A stretch of 64,000 bases of DNA from Ottelia alismoides (lineage: Eukaryota > Streptophyta > Magnoliopsida > Alismatales > Hydrocharitaceae), in NCBI GenBank assembly GCA_037367405.1, contig JAZKJV010003119.1, positions 434,001-498,000 of the forward strand, given 5' to 3'. The position numbers were made by a program, and so were the translations under genes. Positions 11,994-23,989 of this stretch are shown in pieces (position 1 is the stretch's first letter; every line of letters starts with the position of its first letter). The notes beneath the pieces were generated by a model that was not told the DNA's origin, ran no database searches, and was given only the letters and a program-made list of their open reading frames with translations.

Positions 11994-14760
11994 AGTACCA
12001 ATTACCGAGTAGTTCTAGGAAGGGGGTACTAGTTCTAATACATGATTTCTTTCAAATTGAATAACTTCTTGCATTGCCAAGAGCCAAGTCTCATAGTTAT
12101 ACACCTCATCTATATATTTCTGCTTGAGAAAGTTTATAAAATCAGATAGGGTAGTGTAGTTTAAATGTGATATTGTTTGTATACCTTTAAACACGTCTCC
12201 AATCACCAAGTCCTTGGGATAACCTCTGACAAAGAAGTAATCCTTCAATAGACACTGAGAATTCACATTCTCATGTATACTAGATGGATCGACGAACTCA
12301 ACCTCATCCTCGTTTTACAATTCCCATAGTTGAGAATTTTGACTCAAGTTCTCTTCGAACAAAACATTGATAGCTTCAACAACTGTCATAGTTTTCTTAA
12401 TGACGATCATGTAAGCTTTGCTACGTAAAGAGTATCCATTTAAAATTCCTTCTTCATTTTTGAGTCAAAGTTGTCAATATTATCCTACATGTTAAGAACA
12501 AAACACTTACATTTAAAGATTCGTAAATAGCCTATCCTTGGAGGGCGTTCATAATATAGATCAAAGGATGCCTTCTTTTATCATCGTCCAATTAAAGATC
12601 TGTTTAAGACATAACAAGCGGTATTTATAGCTTCTGCCTAGAAATGATAGGGTAAATCAGATTCACATAGTATAGTGCGGCCACATTCCTGAAGTGTGTG
12701 GTTCTTCCTCTCTACTACACCATTATGATATGTTGTTCTTAGAGCCGAGAATTCGCGCATGATTCTATGCTTTGAGCAATATTCAAATAAATACTCATTT
12801 TCAAACTCACCACCATGATCACTTCTTAACTTAGTGATGGTAGATCCTTGTTCATTTGAATCTATTTAGCTAGCTTTCCGAACTCTAAGAAAGCTAAATC
12901 TTTGGTTGTAGGAAACAAAACCCAAGTAAAACGAGAGTAATCATCAAAGACGATAAAGAATCAACGACATCCACTTAAACTTGCAGATTTTATAGGTCCA
13001 AAAAAGTCTAAATGTAAAAGTTCTAAAGATCATGAAGTGTTGATGTCTTCTTAGGTTTGGATAGATTTATATGCAATTTTTCTAGCTCACATGATGTACA
13101 CATGTTCTCCTTCTTATATGATAGCTTATGAAATCCTTTAACTAGGTTAAGTTTACTAAGCATGTAGATTTTTTTGAAGTGAATGTCACTTAACTATTTA
13201 TGCCATAGGACAGATTCTTCTTGTGCTTCCAAAAGGCATTCTAGCAATGAATAGTCATCGAAACTAATTTTGTATATATTTTTGTGCCTATTGTATCTTA
13301 GAAAAACATCCAGTGCTTCTTCTTTAACGGCCTCAAAAAAACTTTTAGAGAAAAATAACTTTAAAACCATTGTCACAAATATGTGTTACGCTCAACGGAT
13401 TGTGCTTTAGGTCTTTAACTAGATTAACAGAATCAAAATTGGTAGTAGAGGTTCCGATCATACCTTTTCCAATAACTATAGTTGTACGGTTGTTTCCAAA
13501 AGTGATTGTGCCTCCATCCTTAACTTCTAGATGTAGGAAGAGTTTATATCTTCAATCATGTGCTTTGAACATCCATTGTCCATAATCTAGTAATCTATCT
13601 TTCCTTTTATTAATTCCTATGAAATATTGATTTATCTTTTTTCTATAAGGATAAGCTCTTTCTTTGCTTCCTCAAAACAATAAATAGAGTTTTTTGGTAT
13701 CCATATCTTTCAAGTCCTTTGTTTCTTAGTTTTGTTCCACAGATTTCTCTTTGGTTCTGATACCCTCTTTAAAACTTTTTTCACTAAGTAAAACTTGAGC
13801 ATGAATAGTAGTTTTAAAGGTTCTTACTCCATAGTTGTTGTAACCTATTCCACAATTGGTAGTGCTTTGGTAGTTACCTCCTGATATCTTGTCTAAGTTT
13901 GCTTTACCATTGTAAACTAGGTTAGATCACTAACAAGAATACCACTTTTCTTCTTTAGTGCAGAGGCAGTGTTTTCTAAGTTTTCTATATTTGATTTTAG
14001 AACCTCGAGTTTTGTTTCATGTTGTTTTTCAGAAGCAGATAAACTTTTTGTAAGTTCAACTATATGCTCTTTGAATGCTTCTACTTGAGAGACATGACTT
14101 TCTAGTATGGTACGTTCATTTCATTTGAGATCCTTATTTTTTTTCTTTGGAATTTAACAATTAGGTCATGCAATTCATAAATAGATTCTTCTAATTCATC
14201 AATAGAAATTTTAGTAGATACCTGATCATCATAGGCCATGAGTCCTACAAGAGCTTCTTCGTCATTGGAGGAATATGAATATTTTCCCAACTCATCAGAA
14301 GAATCTGAAGAATCATCCCAAGTTACATTGAGAACTTTCTTTGAATGTTTTACATGAAATTTCTTTGGTCGTGAACTGTTATTTTCTTTTCGAAGCTTGA
14401 ACTTCTTGATTTCAACATTCGAAGGGTCTCTTTGTAAGACTACAAGATAATTCCATATCTCATTTGTTGTTTGCAAGTAAGTGATATGAGCAAAGTCTTT
14501 GTTGGATAGTGCACAATGTATGACATTCATAGACTGAGCATTGATTTTTTCTAACTCCATTTTGGTGTAGCTGGAATCTCTTTCCATTTGATGTATCCCC
14601 TTTCGGACCATACTCCAAATTGTGAAATCATATGCTTGGAAGAAGATAGACATTTTCTTTTTCCATTTGATAGTAGTTGATGCCATCAAAGTAAGGAGGA
14701 TGTATTATAGATTGGCTTTCGTGATTGATGCTGCTGAAGTTACATTTAGATGCCATTAAA
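11994..14760 (-). pseudogene. copia gag-pol polyprotein remnant
   Basis: The gag N-terminus near 14630-14760 reads PPYFDGINYYQ. Gag continues at 14102-14689 (WKKKMSIFFQAYDFTIWSMV, then TTNEIWNYL and an acidic serine-rich tail). Protease is near 13480-13590 with MDNGCSKHM, where the catalytic DSG is DNG. The GAG-pre-integrase zinc region lies at about 13190-13380 (HKNIYKISF). Integrase core debris is at 12300-13150 (VVERKNHTLQE-like near 12700). The beginning of RT is at 11994-12270 (YETWLLAMQEVIQFERNHVLELVP, then VIGT), the usual start of the copia RT. Stops and frameshifts occur throughout. It cannot make a working polyprotein. Confidence 0.82.
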
Positions 14761-14795
14761 ACTAAGATCGACGCTTTACTTTGAATCAGGAACAT

Positions 14796-14806
14796 GCTCT
14801 GTACCA
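14796..14806 (-). other. copia primer binding site (initiator-Met tRNA type, one base short)
   Basis: The minus strand reads TGGTACAGAGC, compared with the usual copia site TGGTATCAGAGC, so one T is missing. It lies two bases from the LTR end (TGACAGT on the plus strand at 14809), which fits a primer binding site. Confidence 0.75.
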
Positions 14807-14808
14807 GT

Positions 14809-15018
14809 TGACAGTACTTGTGGATCGTATACATGCCAGAGGAGAGCGGTGAATGGAGTCTGGAAGATTGAAAAAATTCATAAAAGAATAATACAAGCAA
14901 TCAAATCCAATTAGAAATAGCAACAACACTACACAATATGTTAACGTGGAAATCCAAGTGGGTGAAAGCCATGACCCGAGCCATACTGACTTAGGATTTC
15001 CAGTTAGTTGATCCAACA
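14809..15018 (-). mobile_element. 5' LTR of the copia element
   Basis: A 210-bp LTR. Read on the minus strand it starts TGTTGGATCAACTAACTGG and ends ACTGTCA, the common copia form TGTTGGA...CA. The partner LTR is missing from the window because the element is cut by element D. Confidence 0.75.
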
Positions 15019-15236
15019 ACTATTCCAATATATCATGAGATATTTAATTATATTTCTCAACCAATTATAAGCATAAAGCTCACAAATTTGGATCACTGAA
15101 AAGCACACATTCATCCTAACTAATTTGTGTGAATTATGAATTTGTAATTTCATTGCACGTGGTTAAATTATGTTTCTTAAAAAAGAACACTTAAATTAAT
15201 TTCAAACAATTTTAATGCAAAGTGGTCAAATTTTAT

Positions 15237-16390
15237 TTTATTTACTAGGACAAGCCCAAGGTTGAATATAGTGAGGCCACTTTGTCTTTAGGTTAGTTTT
15301 CAAATCGATCAGCTATTAGATCTTTAGAGGAGTATTTTTTTGAATTTTATGTGCAAATCTAGCTAAGTTCAAGGGTATTTTTGCAAATTATCAATCAAAT
15401 CAATTCTAAACATTCTCAAACTTGTCGAGTATGTGTAATCATGCAAAGTTAACCTACTCTAATTTTTGTGGAATTTTCTGTCATGCAATGAATTTTTAAT
15501 GAATTAAATGATGCAAAAATAGTGATATTTAAAAAATAAATTTTAATAAATAGACAACACATGTATTTTTTTGGAATATAAATTATCCTAATTTGCTCTA
15601 GTAAAGATGAGTCCACTGCAACTTAAAAATCTTGAAATACTACATTACGAGCTAAATAATAATCAATTACCAATTTCACCAAACTATTTATTCATACCAC
15701 AATATGCATGAAAATAACATGAAATTTGGGTATATAATTGGCGTGCATCTGACTACCCTTGTTAATTCAATCAAATTAATGGTCAAATTAATATTTAGAT
15801 TCATTGCAGTCGGGTAATCAACGCTTTGTCAAAAATACCACTTCAATTAATGTTCAATTAAATGCGAGCGGTAGATTTAATTTACTTGAGCAAGACCAAG
15901 GTTGAACTCAGGGAGGCAACTGTCTCCTTAGGTGAATTTTAAGTTAATTTTGAGGTCAGACTTGCAGAAGGACATTTTTGGTCTTTTTTAGCAATTTTTA
16001 TGCATGAAAGGAAAAAATGCAATTTTAAGCCAATTATACAAGTTAAATCAGAAATATAATCAAATAAATTCAAAAAATTATGAAACTTGGCCAAATAGTG
16101 GAATGCTACGAACCTACGTGTCTACAATTTTTTTTGGAATTTTTTGACTCTAAATGAATTTATTATGAATAAAATATGAATGCAGGGTGATTTTTACAAA
16201 ATTAATTTTAATAAATACCACAACACATTATTTCTAGATATAAAAATTATCCTAGATGGATCTAAGTATGATGAATCTAGGAAATTTAATAGATCTAAAA
16301 TTCTATGTGAATTGGACCTATTAAAAATCAATTAAGAAAATCACTATTTAATTTATTCAGGCCTCGTGATGCGTGCAAATGCAATGATTT
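15237..16390. repeat. diverged tandem duplication of about 650 bp within the LTR of element C
   Basis: Two neighbouring segments share an order of landmarks. CCCAAGGTTGAATATAG (15255) corresponds to ACCAAGGTTGAACTCAG (15905). Long similar AT-rich tracts follow, including AATTTTAATAAAT with ACAACACAT (near 15540 and 16205) and AAATTATCCTA (near 15583 and 16246). Divergence is high, so the duplication is old. It lengthens the U5 side of this LTR compared with those of A and B. Confidence 0.6.
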
Positions 16391-17003
16391 TAGGGCATAG
16401 AATAGAGTGAATTATCCTAAGTCTAATTTTGATTTTTGGAGCAAAAAGGAATCTAATATGAATTAAAAGATACTAAATGGGAAAAATATAGAAGATTTCA
16501 CCAAACTAATATTATTAAATTCCAGAGGACTCACAAAAATAAAACAAATGTCACATGAGATAGAGGATAAGTTAACCTACAACATGCAATTTTTAGAATT
16601 TAAAAATGATGCTAAATGGACACCCAAATATGCATGCAAAGACAGGGACCAAATTACAAATACAGAAAATCAAAGTTACTGAAATAAAGCGTGTTGATTG
16701 GGACTTAAATGCAACTACCTATAAAGAAGAGGGGGTGGATGCAAAATTCCATAAAGTCACGTGCTCCTCGCGTGACACTCTTGGCAGGGACTGATTTATA
16801 ATTTCCAACACCTTCAAGGGCCTCTGTGCAAAATACCCAGCCCTCATATGGGAAGCACATACGGAACTAGGCTCGGTCGTCGATTGAGGCTCGAGCGGAG
16901 GCTCGAGAGGCTCTGGAAGTTCGGATCAGCCTCGAATCTGCTTCCGTTGCTCTGAGCCTACGGTCGGGGAGGAGACTCGGATTCTCCATGTAGTGCAAGA
17001 TGG

Positions 17004-17271
17004 ACCGTCAGATCAAGATGATCCGACGGATGGTGCTGCTGGACACGTAGCGCGTTTGAGGACCGTTAGATCGAGATAGATCTAACGGTGGAGGATGGAG
17101 TCGACGTGGCTGACTATTGGCCGATGGATCGAGATGGATCCAATGGGTACTGAAGCTCGGGGCCGCTGCTACGTTGCGCAACAAGGACCACTTGATCTGG
17201 ATAATCCAATGGTGGCGGTCTCAAGGCAACGTGGCATGACGAGGGTCGTCGGATCGAGGGGATCCAACGGT
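17004..17271. repeat. array of five imperfect palindromes, period about 60 bp, in the LTR of element C
   Basis: Units start near 17005, 17063, 17121, 17189 and 17248. Each is an imperfect palindrome of the form CCGTYRGATC, 5-6 bp spacer, GATCYAACGG. Between units lies an ACGTGGC/ACGTAGCG-type G-box-like core. Related single copies occur at 18321-18344 and about 18456-18482. The array is on the transcribed U5/R side of the TATA-like box. Confidence 0.7.
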
Positions 17272-18069
17272 GGCTAAGATTCTTCTTCTCCGGTCTGCCG
17301 CCTCCTGCGGCGGACTTGGCGGAGCTCCGGCATTGAGCTCCTTGCTCCGCCTCCTCCTCCCGTGCTCGGTGTATCTCGTCGGCGGCTCCTGAATAGCTCA
17401 GACTGATCGTGGAAGTGCCCAGAGGTCGCCGAAGGTCCTAGAAGTGGCTGGGGAGGTCTGAACGTCGGTGGCGACAAAGCTCGATGCAGCTCCGGTGGAG
17501 ATTCTGACCAATGAAGTGGAAGGCCCTGCAGGGTTAGTCTGTGCAAGGAAAGAGGTGCATTGTGCTCGTGGGAGGTGCGCGAGTGCGGTGAGGCCTGGGG
17601 GTGAAGTGGTGACGACCGGAGGTGGAGTTCCACCGTGACTGGCGGAGCTTTGATCGGGTGAAGTGCGAGGGGTTATCGGAGCTAATGGAGTGGCGCGCGA
17701 AGATGGGAGCTCTAAGGCGGAGCTCAGAGGATGATCAAGAGAGCGTGAAGATGATCGGAGCGATGGGATAAAATCGGAGAAAAACTATGGAAAACAAGAA
17801 GAAGATCGGAGAGGAAATGGAGGTATCTATCTGTAGTCAGATGCTCGGATGGAGCTTCCTGGTCTTCTCTCAAGGGCCAGTAGCGTCCCGAGCTCTGGCA
17901 GCTCTTCGGAGGAGCTACTACACGACGAGGGTGTGCCGCGGATCTCGCCGGAGGAAATTGTTCATCGTCGCTCGATGTCTTGCCTAATCTCTGTCACCGA
18001 TGAGGAGAGTGGAGCTCGGGGTTGCCTCCTGATACGGTGGATGGGGGTAACGGTGGCCGGAGGAGGGGG

Positions 18070-18077
18070 TTTTATAG
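18070..18077 (-). promoter_or_regulatory. TATA-like box in the LTR of element C
   Basis: The minus strand reads CTATAAAA, followed by CCCCCTCC. Its distance from the LTR start at 19410 (about 1.3 kb) matches the position of the TATA-like boxes in the LTRs of A and B, which puts the U3/R boundary about 30 bp further left. Confidence 0.5.
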
Positions 18078-19410
18078 AGAGAGGATGGAGGTGGCAGTGA
18101 TGGAGGCGTGGTGTTAGTGGGATCCGTGAAGCGAAGAGGAAGGGGATCTTGGAGGACATGGAGGTTGGCGAAGATGAAGGGAGTGGGGGCTTCATTATCG
18201 AGCGGTCAATGGGTGGAGAGAGTGGCTGTGGTGCCGGAGAAAATAGGAAGGGGGAGGCGAGTAGGCGAAGTGGGCGACGTGTGCGAGGAAGGTGGCCTGA
18301 GGTGGAAGACGATCTATGGACCGTTGGATCTTGTGATCCAACGGCCCAGATTGAGGTGCTAAGGAGTGGCCTGGATCAGATCGGGGAGGTGTGATCGAAG
18401 GGGTAGGGGTGCGACACGTGACGAAAGGAGGAGGCGACGCTAAAGAACAATACAGATTTGATCAGGACCTTGATCCAAGGGTCTAGAAATGAACCGGTTT
18501 AAACGGTGGCGATCTGGTCCTCAAAACGATGATCCAATGGTCGTGAGTGTGCCACGTGGAAGGCAATGGATGAGGCGGGCATAACGGCCGAGATGCGATC
18601 TGGGGAAGCGATCGAATGGTAATGAAGAGTTGCAAGATGAATGGCCATGATGTAGGAGGAGAAGGCACAATCGGACGGTGGAGATGGAGGGCGCGTGGTG
18701 CGTTATGAGTGGGCCGCGTGGCGCAATCAGAGGGCGCCACGTGGCCTGATCTGAATGGTCGAAAATAATATGAAATATGGGAGAGAAGATGGCTGAATTT
18801 GGAAAAACTCAAAACATGAAAGTTGTAGATCTAGATGAGATCTACAAGTTTCATGTTGACCAAAATCGGAAATGAGATAAAGTAGGGTACTAAAATACCA
18901 GGGTACAAATATACATACATATAGTGTACAATGGGGTCCCAAAACCCAAGTTTTGCATACGAGCTCTGATTTAAACGAAATTGGTCTTATTTTAAAGGTC
19001 TCTGAATGTATATTAATTTAAGAATGAGTAGACCTAAATCGAAGGTTATAAGAGAGCGAGAGAGATATGTGTATTCTAAGGTCTAAAGTCTCCGACTGGG
19101 GTGGGGTTTTATTGGGTAAATTTACAAGTTTGGTATTTTCCTTGTATTATTAGTCAGTAATATACACAGTATGGATGGTTTTATTGGTTTTGAAGTGAGT
19201 ATAAAATACAAATAAATAGGTGAATATTTACAGGTGATTTTTACGATTGATTCAGGCTTCTTATTTAATGCAAGTATGGATGCTAAAATGTAGATATTAC
19301 TTATGCATGCATGAATGTTAGTTATGAAATATAAGGAGAAATATGCAGCTAATTACTCGGGAACAAAGCTCTATTTTTAACTTTTAGAGTGATGAATCAC
19401 ATATTCATCA

Positions 19411-19425
19411 ATCCCCTATACTTAA
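19411..19425 (-). other. polypurine tract of element C
   Basis: The minus strand reads TTTAAGTATAGGGGAT directly before the LTR start TGATGAAT. It matches the tracts of A (32475-32487) and B (56068-56080), all built on AAG(T/C)ATAGGGG. A hairpin TTGCTCG/CGAGCAA sits immediately upstream (19429-19446). Confidence 0.8.
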
Positions 19426-19446
19426 ACCTTGCTCGTCTCCGAGCAA

Positions 19447-21182
19447 CTAAAATGAAATGCAAGAGTGAAATAATTTTAGGTTCCATACCAAGGTCATGAA
19501 CAAAAGTTGAAAATGGAGCTTGACTCGACCTTTGGATTAATTGTGTGGCAGAACCTTATTTGGATCTGAACTTAAGACCTGAAAGACTTCAAGTTCCTCA
19601 AGTCTTCTATTCAAGACGCCTTAGTAGTCAGGTCAGAACAAATCCTCATATGCAAATTTCTGATGACTATGAATCTTACTTATACTGTGTAAGTGTAAAA
19701 TAGCTCTCCACATCAGAAATGGCTCAGAACCATCCTCCTCTAATAAGGTAACTCTAGTTCCCTGGTCCAGTAACTCTTTCCTCGAGGAGCGGGGTATTCC
19801 CTTCTAAGTTCAAGTGCAACATGCTCAAGAAGATGGGGTGGAGAAAAGAATGGACAGTAGCCAGTGTAGCTACCTATCCCAGGATGCCTGACCAGTGTAG
19901 CCAAGTCATCCACCTACAGACTTCTTGCTATTATACATACTCCGATAGGTATTTTATCTTCTATCTAGTCTGCCTACTTTTTTTTGGGACTATATACAAG
20001 GTGCAGCATGTACATAAGGAGTTTTCTCCTTGAGTCAGTAGACTATCCCTCTTTTGAAGCTTTATTGCAACCCACAACATTCCATCCTCAGACGTCAACA
20101 CCACCAGGGTTGAGATGCACTACCCTCCCTAGAGGAGGACGGATATTTCCACCCGTGTGCTACTCCCAGCTAAGGGATTCTACTTACTCACCACCTCATC
20201 AAAGAAGAGCTACGTGCATTGTGCTTGTCCAAGTTAGGTCATTGTCTAAAAGAATCATGTGTGTGCGCGAAACATTCTACTTAGACTAATCAAGATGACA
20301 TGTGAACATAGACTTGAGGACTCAAAGAATTAAGTCACTTGACCTGAAAAATCTTAACTCTAATTCCTATAAGGTTCCTATGAAATTAGGTGGATTAAGG
20401 TCAAATCAAAACCATCCTCAACATCTATTTATAATTTGGTTCAGAACCCACTGACTTTTCACTATGCGTGTGCAACATATGTAGCTGAGATGTAGATCAC
20501 ATGCTATGAATGAAATGCAAGACTCTTTTTTCTTTCTTATTAGATGTAGAGATGATGTGCAATAGTAAATAAGAAGCCTTTGATTTTGATTTTTCCATTT
20601 TTTTAAAATTTTATATACCTCCTATGTTAAACAATTTACAAGAGTTTTATAAGTATTACACAAATTATACATGTATTTTACAAAAAAAAACCATTTTTAC
20701 CCATCCCGTAATTATTGTATAGTATATACAAAAATACGTGACATTACGAGCTACGGGTAAAGTATATATGCAATATATACACCCCCCCCCCCCCCGTACT
20801 TAGCGTGTGCTATGTCCTTAGAGCACGAGAAGCAAAGAAAAAGACATGGCTCGTGCTAAGGGTAGGAGAGCTAAAATCACAAAATGTATAGAAGTTGTCC
20901 TGCCCCCCTATACTTAGGCTCCAACAGCCTAAGTGTAGAAGAAGATCAAAAATGGGGCGAACGAGGTCAAGAGGGGAAATGGGTGAGTATATACATGATG
21001 GGTATCGGTCCCCCCTATACTTAGGCTCAGGTCAGCCTAAGTATAGGACGGAAGTGATGTGAGGACCGATGTGATACGAAGGATGTGCAGTAAATGGACT
21101 CAGGTAACTCGCCCCCCATACTTAGGATTTGGTCATCCTAAGTATAGTCATAGATGAAAATATATGAAGTTGGGGTGAGTGA
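19447..21182 (-). other. 3' non-coding region of element C with conserved blocks and PPT-like hairpins
   Basis: No sense-strand frame. Block B (19772-19820) and block A (20029-20076) are nearly identical to the same blocks in elements A and B of this window. Hairpins with stem CTATACTTAGG/CCTAAGTATAG lie at 20908-20938, 21015-21046 and 21116-21147. A larger imperfect one follows a 14-C run at 20782-20795. The rest is AT-rich. Confidence 0.7.
19984..20289 (+). other. antisense open frame in the 3' non-coding region of element C
   Basis: About 101 codons opposite to the direction of the element. It includes LESVDYPSFEALLQPTT, which recurs in the same antisense frame in elements A and B, and its tail VLVQV also aligns. 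Length differences between copies keep the frame. It has no recognised domain. Whether it is translated is unknown; see the findings. Confidence 0.35.
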
Positions 21183-21590
21183 TTAGAGTCGCGGGGGGAA
21201 AGGGGTAGAATGTACAGGAATGGTTAGTATATATACAAGGATCATGGTCTGAATCTTTCTAGATGCTGCTGATGGTGAGAGTTCACTGTTGCAAGGTCTC
21301 ATGTTGCAAGGTCTATGTGTATTTATTGAATCCGTCTCGCACTTGAATACAATCTCCTCAACATGGACTAACTGTTCATTTGATTCGATGAAGTGCTTCA
21401 GTAGTTGTCCATTGACTAGGAATGTCTGTGCATCATCTGTGAGATCTGAAGTCTCAACACATCCACTATCTTGCAAAGCACGGACAATGAATGGGCCCGT
21501 CCACTTGGATTTCAGCTTGCCTTGGAAAACCTTCAGCCTTGCATTGAACAACCATGACATATAGTATAATGCAATGTAGAGCATGTGCAC
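21183..21590 (-). pseudogene. integrase C-terminal remnant of element C
   Basis: The translation carries WLFNARLKVFQGKLKSKWTGPFIV and then FLVNGQLLKHFIE. It aligns with [24 protein letters not shown] of element A and with the terminal NGQRLKP segment kept in element B. This is the GPF/Y module at the end of Ty3/gypsy integrase. The HHCC finger and the DDE core that should precede it are missing because the sequence upstream switches to non-coding hairpins at 21600. It is a deletion remnant. Confidence 0.85.
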
Positions 21591-21604
21591 GAATGTAACT
21601 CACC

Positions 21605-21811
21605 TCCCATATACTTAGTGTTTGCTAAGTATAGAAGGATGTAAAAAATAAGGGAATGAGGTAGAAGTCGGATCCCCCCATACTTAGGCTTTAGTTAGCC
21701 TAAGTATAGAAGAAGGCAAAAATGAGGCAGTCGAGGGAAAGAAGAGGAATACTAAGTATACACAGGGTAGGTATCAATCCCCCCTATACTTAGTCCTTTT
21801 CCTAAGTATAG
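21605..21811 (-). repeat. second cluster of PPT-like hairpins in element C, upstream of the integrase remnant
   Basis: Three hairpins with TACTTAG/CTAAGTA stems lie at 21611-21632, 21679-21709 and 21784-21811, two with C-runs on the plus strand. Their position 5' of the integrase remnant (in element orientation) differs from elements A and B, where all hairpins are downstream of pol. This points to rearrangement or duplication of 3' non-coding sequence in C. Confidence 0.75.
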
Positions 21812-23317
21812 AAGAAGTACAAGGGAATTGATGTGTTCGAAAGAGAATGCACATAGGATCAAGGTAGCTTTCGACAAACATTCTTGCGGAAGTGAGGTAG
21901 GAGGGAATATGGATATGAAAGATGTGAAGAAGAGGAAGATTCCCAGCCATCATTAGAGTCATCCTCATGAGAATAGTATTGGTCGGTGGAGGTTCTCCAA
22001 CTTTTTTTCTTTAACTTCTCACTCAAATTATGCTTACTCATATGGTTACTCTCAACCTCCGATGATGAATATTCTCATGAAGAGGTAGCCCACTAGTCAT
22101 AACTAATTATTCTGATAGTTTTATTGTAACATGGAGAGGAATCCTCATAAATGCCCATTTCAATAGTGAAATAGTTAGTCAGTTTGCTAGAACCTGAAGA
22201 AAGGAGAGGAGGAAGGTCATAATGCTTCTTCCCTCCACTGGCAACCAAACTAGATGGTGTAAATCCTTTGAACTTAATTTGTGAGGTGTTGGCCATTCCT
22301 TTTGGGTTGGTTGACAGTCTAGGTATAGGTTTCAAATGTTCCTTATCGGATGAATTAGGTTATTGATTATCACCTGCAAGGTTAGTACACATCTTGGGTA
22401 CGTGATAGTACTCTCAATTGGTTTAGGATTTGTAAGCTCATGTATCGGACCATATTAATGATCAGGAAGTCTGAAATGACTATGTCTGGACTTGGTGAAT
22501 TGAATGTGTCTAAGTCAGGATCATTCACCTTGGTGGAAACATTGGTTATTGCGATAGTCGGCTTCTTAGGTGTCTCTCCTAAGATCATGTCTTGAGTCAG
22601 TGGTTCCTGAGGAGAGGTTTGATCATGTGAAGTGTTCGACTCTTTGGTCTCCTCTTTGTCATGGTTGTCGGTGTCTTGTTGGTTGACTCATTCAGTGCTC
22701 AATATCCAGGATGATAAAGTCCAATCTATGTATTGACATCTTGGAAGTTCATGACTACATAAACAATTCATCATGGTCTTTTTGTTGATTGATTAGAAAG
22801 TTGAACAATCACTCTAGTCTTCTTGAGCGTTTCAAGTTTGAGTTGGTCAAACGCGGACTTCGGAAGGATGTTTAGGGTGGAGTCGTCATCTATTCGCATG
22901 AGTAAACTATGTATAATCAATTTCATAATTAACACTAGTCAATTGCTGAAATTTGTGGCTTTTTATCTTTTGAGTCATCACCAATGAGGCCATAGCAATT
23001 AGATGGAATTCAGTTCTTGATCGCTTCTTGTCCATCTTCTTAGGTGATAATCGACTCTTCATAAATCTATGAAGATAGGGGACATACTATATGGCCTTGA
23101 TTAATGGAAGCTCTAAGATCGGGCTTTTATATAATGCTTCCATTTCAATTTTGTCTATTTTTTATTATTTTTATTTTTTTAGATTTTTGGTTTTTTTGAT
23201 AGAATCGGTGGAATAGTCAATGGGTAGGTCACTGGCCTTGGATGCCTATAGTGTTTGTGTCTGAATATGTAGCACATGATGTGTCTTGGGTTTGCTTCGT
23301 TGTATCTTAACTCCTTC
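21812..23317 (-). other. unassigned internal sequence of element C
   Basis: Short broken minus-strand frames (for example 22093-22335 with SSGSSKLTNYF and 21859-22041 rich in serine and lysine) have no clear match to gag or pol. They may derive from the gag-protease linker. Near 23150-23210 there is a T-rich tract. I see no usable gene. Confidence 0.4.
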
Positions 23318-23620
23318 TTAGTTGTTAATCATTTCTTTAACCATATGGATGACATTATCAAGTTGGTCAGTTAAAGCATCAACTCTCCGATTAATTCGAG
23401 CTATGTCATCTACAATTGTCTCATGACTTGGAGAGTAATAGTTGTACTCATTACACCATGACTCCAACAAGTTATCCCGAGTCGAGTAATAGTTATTCCA
23501 TGTGTTTATGGTCTGGTCATGAGTCTTATTTCCTTGAATCCAGATATCAATTGTATGGTCAAAGGAAAAGTGATCATACCCGGGACGAGAGTCATCCCAA
23601 ATAGGGGATGGTTCAAACAA
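23318..23620 (-). pseudogene. gag C-terminal fragment of element C
   Basis: About 100 codons. WDDSRPGYDHFSFD corresponds to WYDRPQPGIRRDHPGFRW in element A. DDIARINRRVDALTDQLDNV corresponds to the coiled-coil-like DDLARLFTEQQATFRREMDE segment of A. The glutamine-rich stretch between these parts in A is missing here. The capsid part of gag is not recognisable upstream, so this is a remnant of the region behind the capsid. Confidence 0.6.
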
Positions 23621-23989
23621 TGAATTGTGTATGGTAATCGGGAATCATGCTTGTCTTTCAAGTGCAGTTACATTCATTTATATCCTCGAATTTGCTTACT
23701 TCAATATGTCCACATAATATTTATCTAACTATGGGTTTATGAACGGTTCATAACTTAGAGTTTCAACCAAAGAAGAAGTGGTATCGTGGAGTGAAATGTG
23801 TGAAGAGGAAGGGAATTATGGTTGGGAAAGAATCGACTCGAAGAGAGGATTATTTTAAAATGAAAACAATGATGAAGATGGTCAGGACATGATCGTGTAA
23901 GCTCAACCCATGGAGTTTGAATATGGATACCAATATTCCGACCTCTTCGCAAATGAAGGTGGACAATGATTCATGAACCTCAATCAATA

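Larger units (their letters stand above)
11994..15018 (-). mobile_element. Ty1/copia retrotransposon, truncated at its 3' side
   Basis: Minus-strand order is LTR (14809-15018), initiator-Met-type primer site (14796-14806), gag, protease, integrase, start of reverse transcriptase. This gag-PR-IN-RT order is diagnostic of copia, since gypsy elements have integrase last. The RT breaks off at 11994, where element D begins. The second LTR, RNase H and most of the RT are therefore not visible here and should lie on the far side of element D, if they survive. Confidence 0.85.
15100..19410 (-). mobile_element. 3' LTR of element C
   Basis: The inner end is clear: the plus strand ends in TGATGAATCACATATTCATCA at 19390-19410, the palindromic LTR terminus shared by all Athila-like elements here, directly beside the PPT. 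The U5 side shows CCAAGGTTGAACTCAGGG near 15906, equivalent to the CCAGGGTCGAACAC motif. A TATA-like box lies at 18070-18077. The central 16850-18750 part is GC-rich with a series of palindromes. The outer boundary is not resolved; it should be within about 100 bp right of the copia LTR end at 15018. Confidence 0.65.

Noticed and set aside
17004..17271. Regular repeat-spacer pattern resembling a CRISPR array
   Set aside because: Units are diverged palindromes in a plant LTR, the repeats are not identical, and there are no cas genes or prokaryotic context.
17274..17633. 119-codon minus-strand frame and neighbouring frames to 18394
   Set aside because: They lie in the GC-rich transcribed part of the LTR of C, overlap each other on both strands, and lack any domain or start context.
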